From Capillidium heterosporum (Eukaryota; Entomophthoromycota; Entomophthoromycetes; Entomophthorales; Capillidiaceae): 64,000 bases of DNA. Numbering within the stretch: the first letter of the stretch is position 1; the number at the start of each line of letters is the position of its first letter. The stretch lies in NCBI GenBank assembly GCA_016630905.1, contig WBMQ01000003.1:186001-250000 (forward strand), given 5' to 3'. The notes beneath the pieces were generated by a model. It was not told where the DNA came from, did no database searches, and was given only the letters and a program-made list of their open reading frames with translations. Position numbers and translations under genes: made by a program. Of this stretch, positions 13,014-25,586 are shown one piece after another.

Positions 13014-16000
13014 AGTTGAATTGGTGGTAGTAAAGTTGGAGTAAATTGGTTTAGTTGAATTAAACTTGAGTAGGTGCTAGTATATATAGTGTTGAGTTGG
13101 TAGTTTCGCTTATAGCTAGGCTTTGTTTAAAGTTGGATTTGCTTTGTGCTTGTTGTGTTGTATCTATAAAAAAATTTGGATCAAACTGAAATAAGTTGGA
13201 AACTTGGACTTGTGCTTTGCGCTTTATATAAAGGCTTGTCTTGAAAAAATTGATATGGTTGAAAAAGGAAATTGGAATTAGAAAATGGAATTGACCGTTG
13301 CCTTTAAACACCTTACAAAACACCTTTACCTTCAAATTGTATTTGAAACCTCAAAACTTAGTTGCCACCAATGTCGGAGATGTGATAAGCTTGTATTTGT
13401 TGAGCCGGTAAACTTTATGACGTCAAATTGGAAATGCTTATAAATAGCAAATGATCAAAGTACTTGGATTTATAATTAGAGGTTGGTCTGTTCTGGTGTT
13501 GTGGATAATCCTCTATAGCTGGATTTGCAGGAGTTTGACCAGCTTTTTAGGACGGAGCTTACGGCTAAATTTAGCATTATAAATTTAGCCTAAATAGGCC
13601 AATAGAAAGCTGAGAATATTGAAATAATTAGTCTAAATTTACAATAGGATGTCGTCTACAATCTATTTGCCGACAAGTATCTTTTACCGATTGGGACTTG
13701 TTCCGGAAGTATGGGACTGCGGCACCAAAGTTGATGTTTTGAAACTTGTGGCTTGGAGGTGAAGGCCTAACTACCATATACCTATTTTCTGCCAATATAG
13801 TGAAACCTTTATGGTTGTATATATAAAGGCCTAAATATGACATCCAATTAATATTTCGATGGTAAAGTGCCTGTGCCTACTTTAAAATCTAGATTTGCAA
13901 CATTGACCTTGTGTCCATACTCTTGGTAATAAAGGTTGTTTATAACTAATATAGCTATGGTAGGATATCTAATGTGTCTGCTAATTATTTCCAACTATTT
14001 TGTATTTAAAGCTTTTGCTAAAGTTTAAGCTGATAGGCAATCGTATTTGTAGTGAAGGTTCACTAAGGTTATCTAAAGTTGTTCCTAAGCTATCATCAAT
14101 CCTTCAAGAATTTATTGGGTTTAATAGCTTCCTTAAAAAGACGACTTGCCGTTACCATGTATAGACATAGTCCTTGTCTTCAAGTGCCAAGTAAGTCTTA
14201 TGTGTTAATAACGGAATAGAGTTCCAATTCCAAACTTTTTTGTCGGGCTAGTAAAAACCATAAACCAACTTTTGAAACTCCGTAGTCAAAGCCCAAGATG
14301 CTCAGCCCTTCCAAAATGGTGACGAAACCTTTTCTTGCAACTTCAGTCCAAAAGTTAGAATAACTGACATCATTTCTTGAGAATAGGCTTCGCACTAAGG
14401 ATTTGGCTTCAAAATTAAAAGGCGATATGAGATCACCTTGGCTTTACTATTCAAAATAGACATTTAGAGTGGTGCCTAACCTAATAATGTATGGTAAATA
14501 AACCATAGATTTAAACTTGAAACTTAAGCACGGTGGTGCTAAGTTGGTGAAATTAAAGGAAATTAAATATTTGATCGTGAAAGTTGAGTCGAGCTTTGCT
14601 TTTAATATAACTAACAAAGTCAAGCATCTTTTGGCCATTTTGCGGGGCTTGCAAAAGCTACTTTTTTAATATCGATGCATAGCTGGTAAACTAATGGTAT
14701 GTATACGAAAGGTAGGTTTTATTGTCTCCCTGGTTTTGATTTATGGTTGCTTTGTTACACCCTTAGTAAGCTTATTATTCATTTATTTCTAATTTGAAAG
14801 ATACCACTCCTGCCAGCATTTTATTTTAATGTTGTAAAATTGATGTACCCGTAAAATGTAAATTGCAATGTTCTTAAGGGATGCATATGGATACCTTCAA
14901 AAACGGAGTTGGCATTGTACTTCCCTAAAAGTCTATTATCGGTTTACGATCCATATCTATAATTGCTACCAATATTATATTGCATCATCCTACTTGTATA
15001 TTTTCTATACTAGTTTTCGAGTTAAGTATAACAAATCATTAATAGGATAAATCTATTAGCAAAGTTACTAGCAAAAACTCACTTAGAAGTATATAGCAGC
15101 TATAGCAAATTCCATCCTTTCAAACTCTTGTTTAGTTAACCTTAGAAACATTTGGCATACTATTTTGAAATGAATTAGCAATATTTTTAAGTGTGATTTG
15201 GTATCAACTTTAAGTTAATAAGCATTTGGTTTACATGACTTACAAGTATGGCAATGTAATTTTACACTACTTCCATTTACAATCATTCTACAACTTATAC
15301 TGCTTCTGTCCAAGGTAGTTTATAAAGTAAAATAGAAAAGTGGCAGTAGTTGTAGATTGATCCTTTGTTTTTAGATATCAGCTGCAAATCCATCGATGGC
15401 GTATCATTTCTACGCGTTTACTTGCCCAGTGATATTATGAAAGGGAAGGTATCTCAGCAAAACTTTGGATCAGCTAGAATACCGATGCAATACCAAAAAT
15501 TTATAGCCACCTCAACTTGTGTCTGCCAACCTGATAAACTTTTAAGCTTACTCAATCTTAGGATTCGTAACTAAAGCTTGCAATCTATTGTAGTAAGTAA
15601 TACTTTTGATCCTATAAAACTTATAACCATACCAACATAAAAGTTTAAAAGATAGTGTACAGGTTTAACTTTATCAGCTATTTGATAAAATTTCTAAATG
15701 ATTCGAATACATCAACAAACACAATCCTATTCAAATTCATCTACTGTAAACTTTGTTAAAAGTCTACCAAATAACTAATTTACGTTATATACTTTTATTA
15801 TACTTTCTACCCTTTAAGCTAGTTTTTCACTTCAACTATATAGATACTAACAGTTTTTATAGTAAAAGTATCTGTAAGTGTAATTTGGAATCTTTAAACA
15901 ATACACAACTACGTTTCCTTTTGATAGAGCTATCCAGTATAAATGGATTTAAAAATGCGACTAGAGTTATCAGCTACCAAAAATTGGCATAGTAACCTTT

Positions 16001-16304
16001 CAGTTGGTTTAAACTGAAGCATAGGGTTGCAATTTAACCTATTTGTACAGCTATAAGCTAAAGATGTAGTTTCCAATATCAAACTTTCAATCGATAGTAT
16101 TGAAGTTTCAACAAAACTGCCCAAATTTGTATTTACAAATTCTGCACCTTCAATTCAAAAATTAGTGCAAATTTGTCCAAAGCAAACTTGAAAAATTTCA
16201 AATCCTTGCAGGTTATTGGATCAAACCCATCATCAAAGAAATCAAAGTCAAGCCTCCAAACTCAAAAACATTAGCCTCCAAATCCAGTTCACTTCAAGTT
16301 CAAG
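13014..16304. other. Gene-free intergenic stretch
   Basis: About 3.3 kb of AT-rich DNA without a supportable gene. Frames such as 13060-13335, 14198-14395 and 15753-15992 are short and featureless. The 16.1-16.3 kb part just upstream of the Prp46 start is rich in CAAA and TTCAA runs and is the likely promoter. Confidence 0.5.
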
Positions 16305-17984
16305 ATGGCTGATATCGAAACAACTAATGAGAGTTTAAAGAACAGGGTAGATAAAAGTTTAAAACGATGCAAAAAACTATTCAGTGAGACTAATGAGACT
16401 ATCAACACAGTTGATACCAACAACGACAAGGATGCTATACCAGCTAGGTACTTTTCATTTTTACTTTTAACATTAAATATGCTTCCAATTTAGCCAGAGG
16501 ATGAAGCTATCCATAAAAATAAGAGATGAGTATTTGGCAGTAAAAGAATTACCCAAAAGTCTGAAAAAGAACTTGCCAGTCAATTCCAACGCAAATGAAG
16601 ACGATGTTTCAAATGCTAAGGAAGTAGCTAGTAGTGCAAGTCAATTGATCGACAATCTTCCTATCAACCAAGAAAAGTAATATTATTCTCCCTTATTTTT
16701 ATATACTAAACTGATGTTGTAGGGATACCGACCCCTTAGCTGGTATTTTGGTCAAGCGTTCGGACAACAACTATATGAACGAAGGCTCAAGCTTAATAAG
16801 ACGTAAGCAGACTCACATGGTGAAGCCAGAGTGGCACGCACCTTGGAAGCTTATGCGGGTACCACCTACTTGTTTACCTAGATTCTAAATGTAGCATTCA
16901 AACTTTAGGTTATCAGTGGGCACTTGGGTTGGGTAAGGTGCGTTGACGTCGAACCTGGCAACGAGTGGTTCGCTACCGGTTCAGGAGACCGTACCATCAA
17001 GGTATTTTCCAAAATTCTTTAAAATTAATCTGTTTTAGATTTTCGACCTAGCTTCTGGAACTTTGAAGCTGTCCTTGACGGGGCATATCGCCTCGGTACG
17101 CGGCTTAGCAATATCTAAACGACACCCCTACCTCTTCTCATGCGGTGAAGATAAGATGGTCAAGTGCTGGGACCTGGAGCACAACAAAGTAATTCGACAC
17201 TACCACGGCCATTTATCTGGTGTTTACACCTGCAGTCTGCACCCTACCTTGGATCTTTTAGTGACGGCAGGACGTGATGCCACCGTTCGAGTTTGGGACA
17301 TGCGTACTAAAACTGGCATCCACACCTTGACTAGCCATACTGGTACCGTCTACGACGTCAAGTGTCAGGAAGCCGATCCCCAAATTATTTCCAGTTCTGA
17401 GGATTCTACTGTCAAGTTCTTCGACTTGGCAGCAGGCAAGACAATGAAGACATTGACCCATCACAAGAAGGCTGTCAGAGCATTAGCTTTGCATCCCAAG
17501 GAATTTAGCTTCGCGTCCGGTTCACCTGACAACATCAAGCAGTTCAAGTGTCCTGAAGGTACCTTTGTTCAAAACTACAAAGGTCATGACTCTATTGTCA
17601 ATACTCTAAGTATTAATGCCGATAACATTATGGTTTCAGGAGGTAGCTTTTATTATTATTCTTAATCTTAATGGTTTTTTAGGTGACGACGGTACGTTGA
17701 AGTTCTGGGACTGGAAGTCGGGGTACAACTTCCATTCGGAAGCTAGTAAAGTGCAACCAGGTTCGTTGGATTCAGAAGCAGGAGTCTTCTGTAGCGCCTT
17801 CGATAAATCGGGGCTACGTCTCATCACTGGTGAAGCTGACAAGTCCATCAAGATTTGGAAGGTAAATTCTAGTTTTTAGTTAATTTGAAAACTAATCCAT
17901 CTTGTGTAGGAGGATGAAGATGCTACTGAAGAGACTCATCCCATGGATTGGAAGCCCAAGTTGAATTATGGAGCTAGTTACTGA
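16305..17984 (+). CDS. PRP46: Pre-mRNA-splicing factor Prp46/PLRG1, WD40 protein
   Basis: Seven exons: 16305-16447, 16494-16676, 16723-16858, 16909-17001, 17039-17642, 17683-17861 and 17910-17984; the introns are 37-50 nt and the spliced frame gives 470 residues. The first ~150 residues are polar and poorly conserved. The family signature [19 protein letters not shown] opens a seven-bladed WD40 propeller with clear repeat ends ([60 protein letters not shown]). The C-terminal motif after the last blade ([12 protein letters not shown]) is also typical. PLRG1/Prp46 is a core member of the Prp19/NineTeen complex and acts with Cdc5 in the catalytic spliceosome in the nucleus. All residues I can check look intact; an ordinary conserved gene. 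Confidence 0.95.
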
Positions 17985-18741
17985 TTGAGGCTCAGGAGAA
18001 AAGTATCTTTTGTCAGTTGCAGATAGTTGATGCTAAGTGGTAAAAAATTAGATCCCGGTACGTTGAAGATTTTAATATAAATTCTGTAGGGATTTCAATA
18101 TTTTAAGTTGCAGAAGTTGAAGTGTTTATTATATGGTTTTCAGTTTTATAGTATTTTCATTAGCTAGAATATATAATGATTAATATAGTTTAATAAGCTT
18201 ATTAGAAAAGTAGTAGGCTAGTTTTCTATTCTAATTCACATGTAGAGATAAATATATTAGGCTCTCCCTTCAAATTTGCCATCCTCTTTATATTGTTCTT
18301 TATTAATAAATCAAAAAGTGTGCATGTTTTACTTCTGCATCGATATACATAGAAAATTTGATAGCTATCCGTTTCTACTTATTGCAAAGGTGCTCGTAAG
18401 CATATCCTATTTACAAGGTATGTACGTCTGCTTTCTAAATTAATATATAGTTATTAACATTCTTTCTACAGCCTACATATCTACATTATAGCACACAAAT
18501 AGTATGTGCCATAAAAATATAGCATACTCAATAGTTATATGTACTGGAACCTACATCCTTTACATGATTTTCCAAACCCAATGCTCAGCCATCTACCCCT
18601 CGCTTAAATTTGCCTACGTTTTAGGTTTGATTAGTAGCTATGATGTCATTCAAAGCTTGGAAATGGTGAGTTGTCAGCTTCTGGATTAGTAGCAAAGATT
18701 ACTAAACTACACTTTAGCTTTGAATTAGAAGAAACTACAAG
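17985..18741. other. Intergenic region between PRP46 and the Vps10 gene
   Basis: Contains the 3' flank of PRP46 (AATAAA near 18306) and the upstream region of the Vps10 gene. A 61-residue frame at 18504-18689 has an ATG and hydrophobic residues but no recognisable domain; I do not call it a gene. Confidence 0.5.
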
Positions 18742-21700
18742 ATGGGGACTATAGCTTCCATTAGAAGGCGGCCTAAATTCATGCCTATAAGAGGTTGCCG
18801 ATCGAAAAGTTCGATTTCATTCAACTTCATGCTGTCAGCGTTGGTACTATGTCTGTTTATATTTCAAGTGGACGGGAAAGGTACCGATAAGATAGAGATC
18901 AAGACAACTGAATTTGCCAATCCTATAAACAAACTTTACTACTTTGAAAATTCCAATGTAAATTTATATTCTCTTTCATGCTAATATTTATGTTTAGAAC
19001 ATTTTGTTATTGGAATCCAAATCGAAAGCTTTATTTACTTCCGACGATGAAGGCAAGACTTGGAAGAAGAATGATGAAATTTCTAAAGAGTCAGTCGACG
19101 GGTTGTATATGCATCCGTATGACAACGAAAAGGTAACCAATATATTTTAGCCTTTCCTAATTTCCTGTTTAAAGGCCATAGTAACAACTTCCAGCAAGAA
19201 GCAATTTGTTACCTCGGACCGAGGCAAGACCTTGGTCCAAATTTGAAACGGAGAATCCACCCAATCAACAAAGTTTTGTCTTTTCGTTCCACGCCCAGAA
19301 CCCCAGCTTTGTACTTTTTGTAGCCTCAACCTGTTTGGCTAGTTCTGCTACCGACAAGTGCCAGGAAAAGTCCTACTACACCAAAGATTTCTTCAAATCA
19401 GCCCCCAAGCAGCTGTTGGACAATGTAAAGAGTTGTAGTTGGGGTAGATCAACACCAGCACTCACCAGTGTGCCTAATCAGATCATATTCTGTATCAAGA
19501 CGGAGGGACAGTCCTCCGATGTCGCCAAGACGATCAAGGAATCCAAGTTAGTCTGGAGTGAAAATTTCTTCGACGACAAGAATTTTGTTGACTTTGACTT
19601 TGACGGTAAACCAGATGGTGGTGTCATCGGATTTACAATTACCGAGAAGTTTATGATTGCGGCAGTCGTAAGTGAGTTGATTTTGAAAATTTGCTAATGG
19701 GTTGTATTTAATAGAAACGCGACCTGGGCTCTGAAGAACTGAGTCTGTTTGTGTCTCTTGAAGGTAAAGTTTGGGCTGAGGTAAGTTTTTTTATTTAAAC
19801 ATATACTTAATTTGATTAGACTAGCATCCCCGAACACCAAAGCTTAAAGCATAATGTAAATCTACTTTGTTTGAAATATCTCACAAAATTTAGGCGTTTA
19901 CCATCCTCGATTCGATGTCCCATTCCCTGGCTCTGGATGTCGTATTTACGACCACCGACAAGTTTGGTACCCTATACGTATCCAATTCCAACGGAACCTA
20001 CTTTACTAAATCGCTACCCTACACCAACCGTGATCATTTTGGCATCATCGATTTCGAAAGAGTCAAAGGGATGGAGCATGTGTTGATCAGCAACGTCGTC
20101 AAGAACTGGAAGGATGTGCAAAAGGACGGTGCACTGGCAGCAAAGCAACTGCAGACTCAGATTTCCTACTCCAACGGGGCAGATTGGGATTTCCTACCTC
20201 CGCCAACCAAGGACTGCAGTGGTAAGGCTTACAAGTGTGTCGAATCCAAAGCTAAGGCCGATGAGTGCTCACTACATCTCCACTCGGTAAGCAGCCCTCA
20301 CAACATCGGTCCCCTGTTCTCGAGAGTGTCCACACCAGGGTTTCTGATTGGAGTCGGTAATGTAGGATCTGACTTAAAGGATCATGAAGAAGGCGATACA
20401 TTTTTGTCAAGAGATGGTGGTCTGAGCTGGACCTGTGCCCAGCCTGGACCTCACAAGTACACGTTAGGAGACATGGGAGCTCTACTGGTTTTAGCCAAGG
20501 AGGCTGACAAAGTTTCAAAGATCGTCTACAGCTACGACCAAGGCACCCACTGGAATGAAGCTGATCTACCCGAACCCATCCGTCCTCTCTACATAACCAG
20601 TGAGAAGAGTTCGACTACACAGGTTGCTCTTGTATTTGGTGAGAAGAAAGGTGGTAAGTTTGCTGCCTACTACCTCGACTTCTCCAAGTTCCACAGCCGT
20701 AAATGTGACTTGGACCCCAAGCACCCAGAAAAATCCAAGGATTTTGAAAAGTGGCAGCCCCGAAGGCCGACCAAAGATGGCAAGGAAAACTCCGACCTGT
20801 GCATTATGGGCCACAAAACCAGCTACTACCGACGCAAACCCGAAGTTGAGTGCTACATTGGTGAGAAATTCAAATTACCTGAAGTTGATGTGGAGAACTG
20901 TGCCTGCCAGGAGCATGACTTTGAGTGCGACTATGGCTTCATCAAGGACAAGAGTGGTAAGTGCAAACTCGAGGGTAAGGAAGTCCTCCCCAAAGGGGCC
21001 TGTACCAAGGGCAGTAAGACCTATTTGGCCAGTTCTGGCTACCGGTTGATCCCTGGAAACACCTGCGAGGTGGATAAAAAGGAATCAAAGAAGTTGGATG
21101 AGCCTATCAAGAAAGATTGCAACGGTACCTCAGTTTCTGCTCCTATAGACAACAAGTCAATTCACCACCAGCGTAAAGAGTTCGGCAGTACAGTCAAAGA
21201 CTACTATCTTTTCCCTGATTCGGAGTCAATCCTGCTCTGGACCTTGGATGGTGAGCTATGGACCTCATCTGATGCCGGTGGCAGCTGGAAGAAGAAGCTG
21301 GATAAGAAAATCTACCGAGCCTTCACCAATCCTTTTGATACCAATCAGGTCTACCTTGCTCTGGATGACAACAAACTCGCCTTCACCACCGACTTGGGTA
21401 AGTCCTTTGACACATTCAGCCTCCCACTACCGATTACAACCTTACCCAGCCCCAACCAGATGTCGTTCTACCCCAACCGAACCGACACCTTCATCTTTAT
21501 AGGTTCAACCGAATGCCCCGGCTGCCACTTTGAAGCCTTCCTGACCAAGGATCATGGTAAGAAATGGACTTCGCTATCTAAGTACGTCAGCCAATGCATA
21601 TTCGGAAAGACGTCGCAATTCAATCTCAAGACCCCTGGTATACTCTGCAGCCGATACCGCACTCCTGCCAAGGATTTCGATCAACGTAAAGCTATGGAGC

Positions 21701-24700
21701 ATGTCAGCGACCCTGCCAACGCATTGGACCTGGTTCTGTTCGATGAAAATGGTAAGGAAGTCAAAGTGCTCATGATGGACGTTGGCCAGTTCCACATTAC
21801 AGGATCCTACCTCATCGTTCAGCAGTTTGCAGATGGCAACGTTAATATCCAGATAAGTAAAGATGGAACCAGCTTTGCCAAAGCTATCTTCCCACCCGAC
21901 CTGCAGCTGGTGAAAGAAGCCTTTGCCGTCCACGACTTCGAAAACGTCGAAGGAGACTCCATCTACCTGACACTTGAAAAGGTAACTTTCGAAAACACGA
22001 CTGCCCCCACCTTCGGATCGAGCCAGCTGCCTTTGGGGTCCTACTTCGTATCTGACTCCAATGGTACCCAGTTCAGTCTTTCCTTACCCGATGTCCATGT
22101 CGATCGCAATTTGAGGGTCGACCTAGAAGCGATCGGCGGTGTAAGTGGCATAGTACTCGCTAATCAGGTTACCTCTATCGACATGAACGGCAGTCCAGTA
22201 TCTAAATCTTCGATATCCTTCGACAACGGAGCTTCATGGAACACTTTAGCACCCCCTAAGGCTGATATTGACGGTAAATCCTACTGATTGCGCTGTCGGA
22301 AGTGTAATTTGCACCTACACACCTACTTTACAAAGAAACGTGGTAATAGATTAGGTGCAAGCCAGGGGGCTGGACGATTACTTGCGGTTGGTAATGTTGG
22401 AACAAGCTTGAACTCCTACGAAGACTGCAAGACCTACGCATCCCAGGATGCTGGCCTGACCTGGAAGGAGGTTGCCGGTTCCGAAACCTTATATGCCATC
22501 GGTGATTCAGGCAACTTGATAGTTTTAGTCGATGATGAGCTACCAAGCAACGTATTGCAGTACAGTTTGGACGGTGGAAATAGCTGGAAAAAGTACACCT
22601 TTGCCACCGATCCGATCCGAGCTACTGATTTACTTACACCTACCGACGGTACTTCAACTCGGTTCCTCATCATCGGTTTCAGTGCCAGCCACAACAGCCC
22701 TCTCAGCTCCGGTAAGCACACCAGCGAGATTATCAGCGTTGATTTTTCTGGTCTGTTCAGTAAGAAATGTACCTTTGATGCCAAATCCAAGGACATGGAT
22801 TTTGAGAAATGGCATCCCAAGCGCCCCACAACGATACTAGATGGATTCAACGGTCGAAACAAGACCGAGTGTCTGCTAGGCAAGACCGTCACGTTGTGGC
22901 GTAAGAAGCCTCAGGCCAACTGCTACGTCGGTAAGGATTCAATGTCTCACCGTATCGAGATGGAGCCCTGTTCGTGTACCGAACTCGACTATGAGTGTGA
23001 ATTCAACTTCTGGCGTTCGGAGTTGAGTCATGGTAAATGTGTCTTATATGGGAAAGACCCCGACCGACCAAAAGAATGCAAGGTTGGCACAAAGTATCAG
23101 GCCCAATCTGGCTACCGCAAAATTTCAGCAAGTATGTGCAAGGGTGGTGTCGATTTGGCAACGAAAATCGATAAAGAATGCCTAGAAATCAATGGCGTAG
23201 ACGTCCAGCAGACGATATTCGACCACGATGTCAAGCAGAATTTCTATTTCAGACAGTCACTGACTCTGCTATTGCTAGATGAGACGGGTGAGGTGTGGAT
23301 CAGCCCTAACGAAGGTTTAAGTTTCCACAAGCTGCTACCAGAGAAGCACACTGAAGTCGTAAATATGATCCACCACCCCTACGTTGATGACTCGGCCTAC
23401 TTTGTCACCAACTCGCAGACACAGTACCTGACCCACAATGAGGGGCGCACCCTAATTACCTTCCAGACCCCTACCAAACCCAATCCCTTTGACATAGCTC
23501 CATTCACCTTCCATCCTGAAGAGGTAGGCTGGATAATTTTTGTCGGTGCTACCAACTGCGAACCAGCCTATAATGTAGACTGCAAAGCCATCGCCTACCT
23601 GAGTAAAGACAACGGTGCCAATTGGACCAAATTGGCCGAGTATGTGAAGGGTTGTACCTTTGCCCGGACCGACAAGTTCACCGCCGTACCCAAAGATCGC
23701 ATCTACTGCCAAAAGTATACAAGGACGTCGGGCTCCCAAACCTCGTTCGTCAACGTCGAGTTTAGCTTGGACTACTCCGACGACGAGTTCAAGTCGTCCA
23801 AAGTATTGTTCCCATCCATAAACGGATACTCTTTGTTCTACGAGTTTATGGTAGTAGCTACCCCCAGTTCAGATGGAAGTGGTATCACGTTGCAGATTTC
23901 CAAGGATGGATCCAACTTCGCCAAAGCCCACTACCCCAACAATGTAGGCATTTCCCACGACGGATTTACAGTCCTCGAATCGAATACTCATGCTTTATTC
24001 CTACACGTGACTACAAACTCCAAGCTCAACCAGGAATTGGGGCCATTGCTCATCTCCAACTCCAATGGTACGTACTTCAACCTAGCATTGGAAAGCCTCA
24101 ACCGCAACGAGTTAGGATTCGTTGATTTTGAGAAGATGGCTGGAGTGGAAGGTATTGCCATGGCCAACCAGGTCACCAATATGGGTTCGGTTCAACTGGG
24201 TAAACCCAAGCAGATTCAAACCAAGATCACTTTTGACAACGGGGGTACCTGGAATCCACTGAGGATCAGCGGTAAGCAAGTTGATGGCAAGGCATTCCCC
24301 TGTTCGGGATCAGAGTGTGCATTGCACCTGCACAGCTTTACCGAGCGCTCAGATCCCGAGAACATATTTTCTATACCGGCTGCCGTTGGTCTCATGGTGG
24401 GAGTCGGTAACTACGGTAAAGCTTTGGAAGAGTACCGCACTTCAGATACCTACCTCACTAATGACGGTGGCAGCACTTGGATCCAGATCCAGAAAGGTCC
24501 CCACCGCCACGAGTTTGGAGACAGTGGGGGTATAGTTCTTTTGGCCAAGGACTTGGAGGCCATCGACTCGATCAAGTACTCTACCGATATGGGTTCCACC
24601 TTCCAGACGTTACACTTTGGCTCCCAGGTCAGGAAAGTCAAGGTTCGGGAGACCTCCATCGAACCCCAATCTACGTCGCGCAAGTTCTTGATCCTAGGTA

Positions 24701-25586
24701 TGACCGACGAAACGAAGCCTAGGTTTACTGTAATCTACCTCGACTTCTCAGGGCTACATACCAAGCAGTGTGTCCTGGATACTGACCACTTGGACAAGAG
24801 CGACTTCGAGAAATGGAACCCGGGTTCGACGCGCAATGAAAAGTGCTTCTTTGGCCGAGAGGTTGAGTACTTTAGGCGCAAGCGTACGACTCAATGCTTT
24901 GTAGGTAAGAAATACATGGACCCCGTAAAGCAAGTCACCAACTGTACCTGTACCAAAGCCGACTTCGAGTGTGACTTCAACTTTATTCGTAACCCGAGTG
25001 GAGACTGCGTATTAGCTGATGGATTGACCCCACTCAAAACAAGCTGCGACAACGGCGAAGCTAGCTTTACGATCTCAACAGGATACCGTAAAATACCCAT
25101 ATCGAGTTGCGTCGGTGGGTTGCAGCTGGACAAGAAAGATGAGATGTGGTGTCCGGGTCGTGGCATGTCGGGCTGGGCTGTATTCTTCTTGGTAGTAGTG
25201 CCAGTATCAGGCTTGGCCTTTTTACTCTACGTCGTCGTAAGAAGAGATAACCGTCGTCCTATACCTTGGTAATTTAGTTTCATTTATTTACTCTTACTAA
25301 CTTTTTCAATTCTAGGGACCGTTGGTTGAAGATGATAATTCCCTACCTCTGCTTTGTACCTTCGCACCTCTACTCTTTAGTCATTGGGGACCGTGATGGG
25401 GAAGGTTTATGGCAACGCCTACGCCAGAACTACCACCGCAACCAAGGATACGCCCCAGTAGCTCAATACGATTACGACTTGGAAGAGGATTACATTGATG
25501 GACCCGTACCAGTCCAGTTGGAAGAGTACGAAAATTTCCAAGGAGTCGATACCGAACTGGAAGGGAATTTAGATGACGAGTATTAG
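18742..25586 (+). CDS. VPS10: Vps10/sortilin-type sorting receptor with three Vps10 units; frame broken at two places
   Basis: Proposed exons: 18742-18957, 18998-19132, 19175-19667, 19715-19780, 19820-19855, 19894-25268 and 25316-25586, about 2,200 residues. A signal sequence lies near residues 28-45. The luminal part carries many Asp-box turns of ten-bladed propellers (SDDEGKTW, SRDGGLSW, TSSDAGGSW, SLDGGNSW, TNDGGSTW). Each of three units ends in a Cys-rich 10CC module with FEKW and a Y-C-Y/F-G-K/E motif (about 20.7-21.0, 22.75-23.05 and 24.75-25.0 kb). A single transmembrane helix (WAVFFLVVVPVSGLAFLLYVVV) and a Tyr/acidic cytosolic tail follow. Vps10 receptors cycle between late Golgi and endosome carrying vacuolar hydrolases. 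Yeast Vps10 has two units, so three is unusual. An extra T near 19233 breaks the frame inside an Asp box. A TGA plus paired one-base shifts lie at 22286-22306. Either these are sequence errors or the allele is damaged. Confidence 0.9.
19225..19240 (+). other. Single-base frameshift in Vps10 exon 3
   Basis: The frame entering exon 3 reads TSDRGKT, then should continue with W (Asp-box SxDxGxTW). The DNA reads AAG ACC T TGG TCC AAA, one T too many. Without that T the frame continues as WSKFETENPP into a long open stretch; with it a TGA follows within four codons. The net excess of one base in the whole spliced gene agrees with this site. Confidence 0.85.
22284..22308 (+). other. TGA stop and compensating frameshift pair in Vps10 unit 2
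   Basis: The long frame stops at TGA right after DGKSY. The same frame reopens as LRCRKC then NLHLH. Reading one base later from GAT gives D-C-A-V-G, restoring the Cys that units 1 and 3 have at this place (AYKC, AFPC). The original frame is then needed again for CNLHLH. So one base is gained before GAT and one lost before TGTAATTTG. The spacing to the next Cys equals that in unit 3. Confidence 0.85.

Noticed and set aside
18504-18689. 61-residue hydrophobic frame before the Vps10 gene.
   Set aside because: No domain or conservation visible and it sits in the expected promoter.
22267-22302. A 29-nt intron (GTAAAT...GGAAG) containing a TACTGAT branch-like word could remove the TGA in the Vps10 gene.
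   Set aside because: It is shorter than any other intron here, its length is not compatible with the frame (a TAA appears after joining), and it would delete the conserved DGKSY joint.
22284-22308. Stop-codon readthrough or recoding at the TGA.
   Set aside because: Readthrough would keep the frame but lose the conserved Cys that the shifted frame restores; other genes in the window end normally at TGA.
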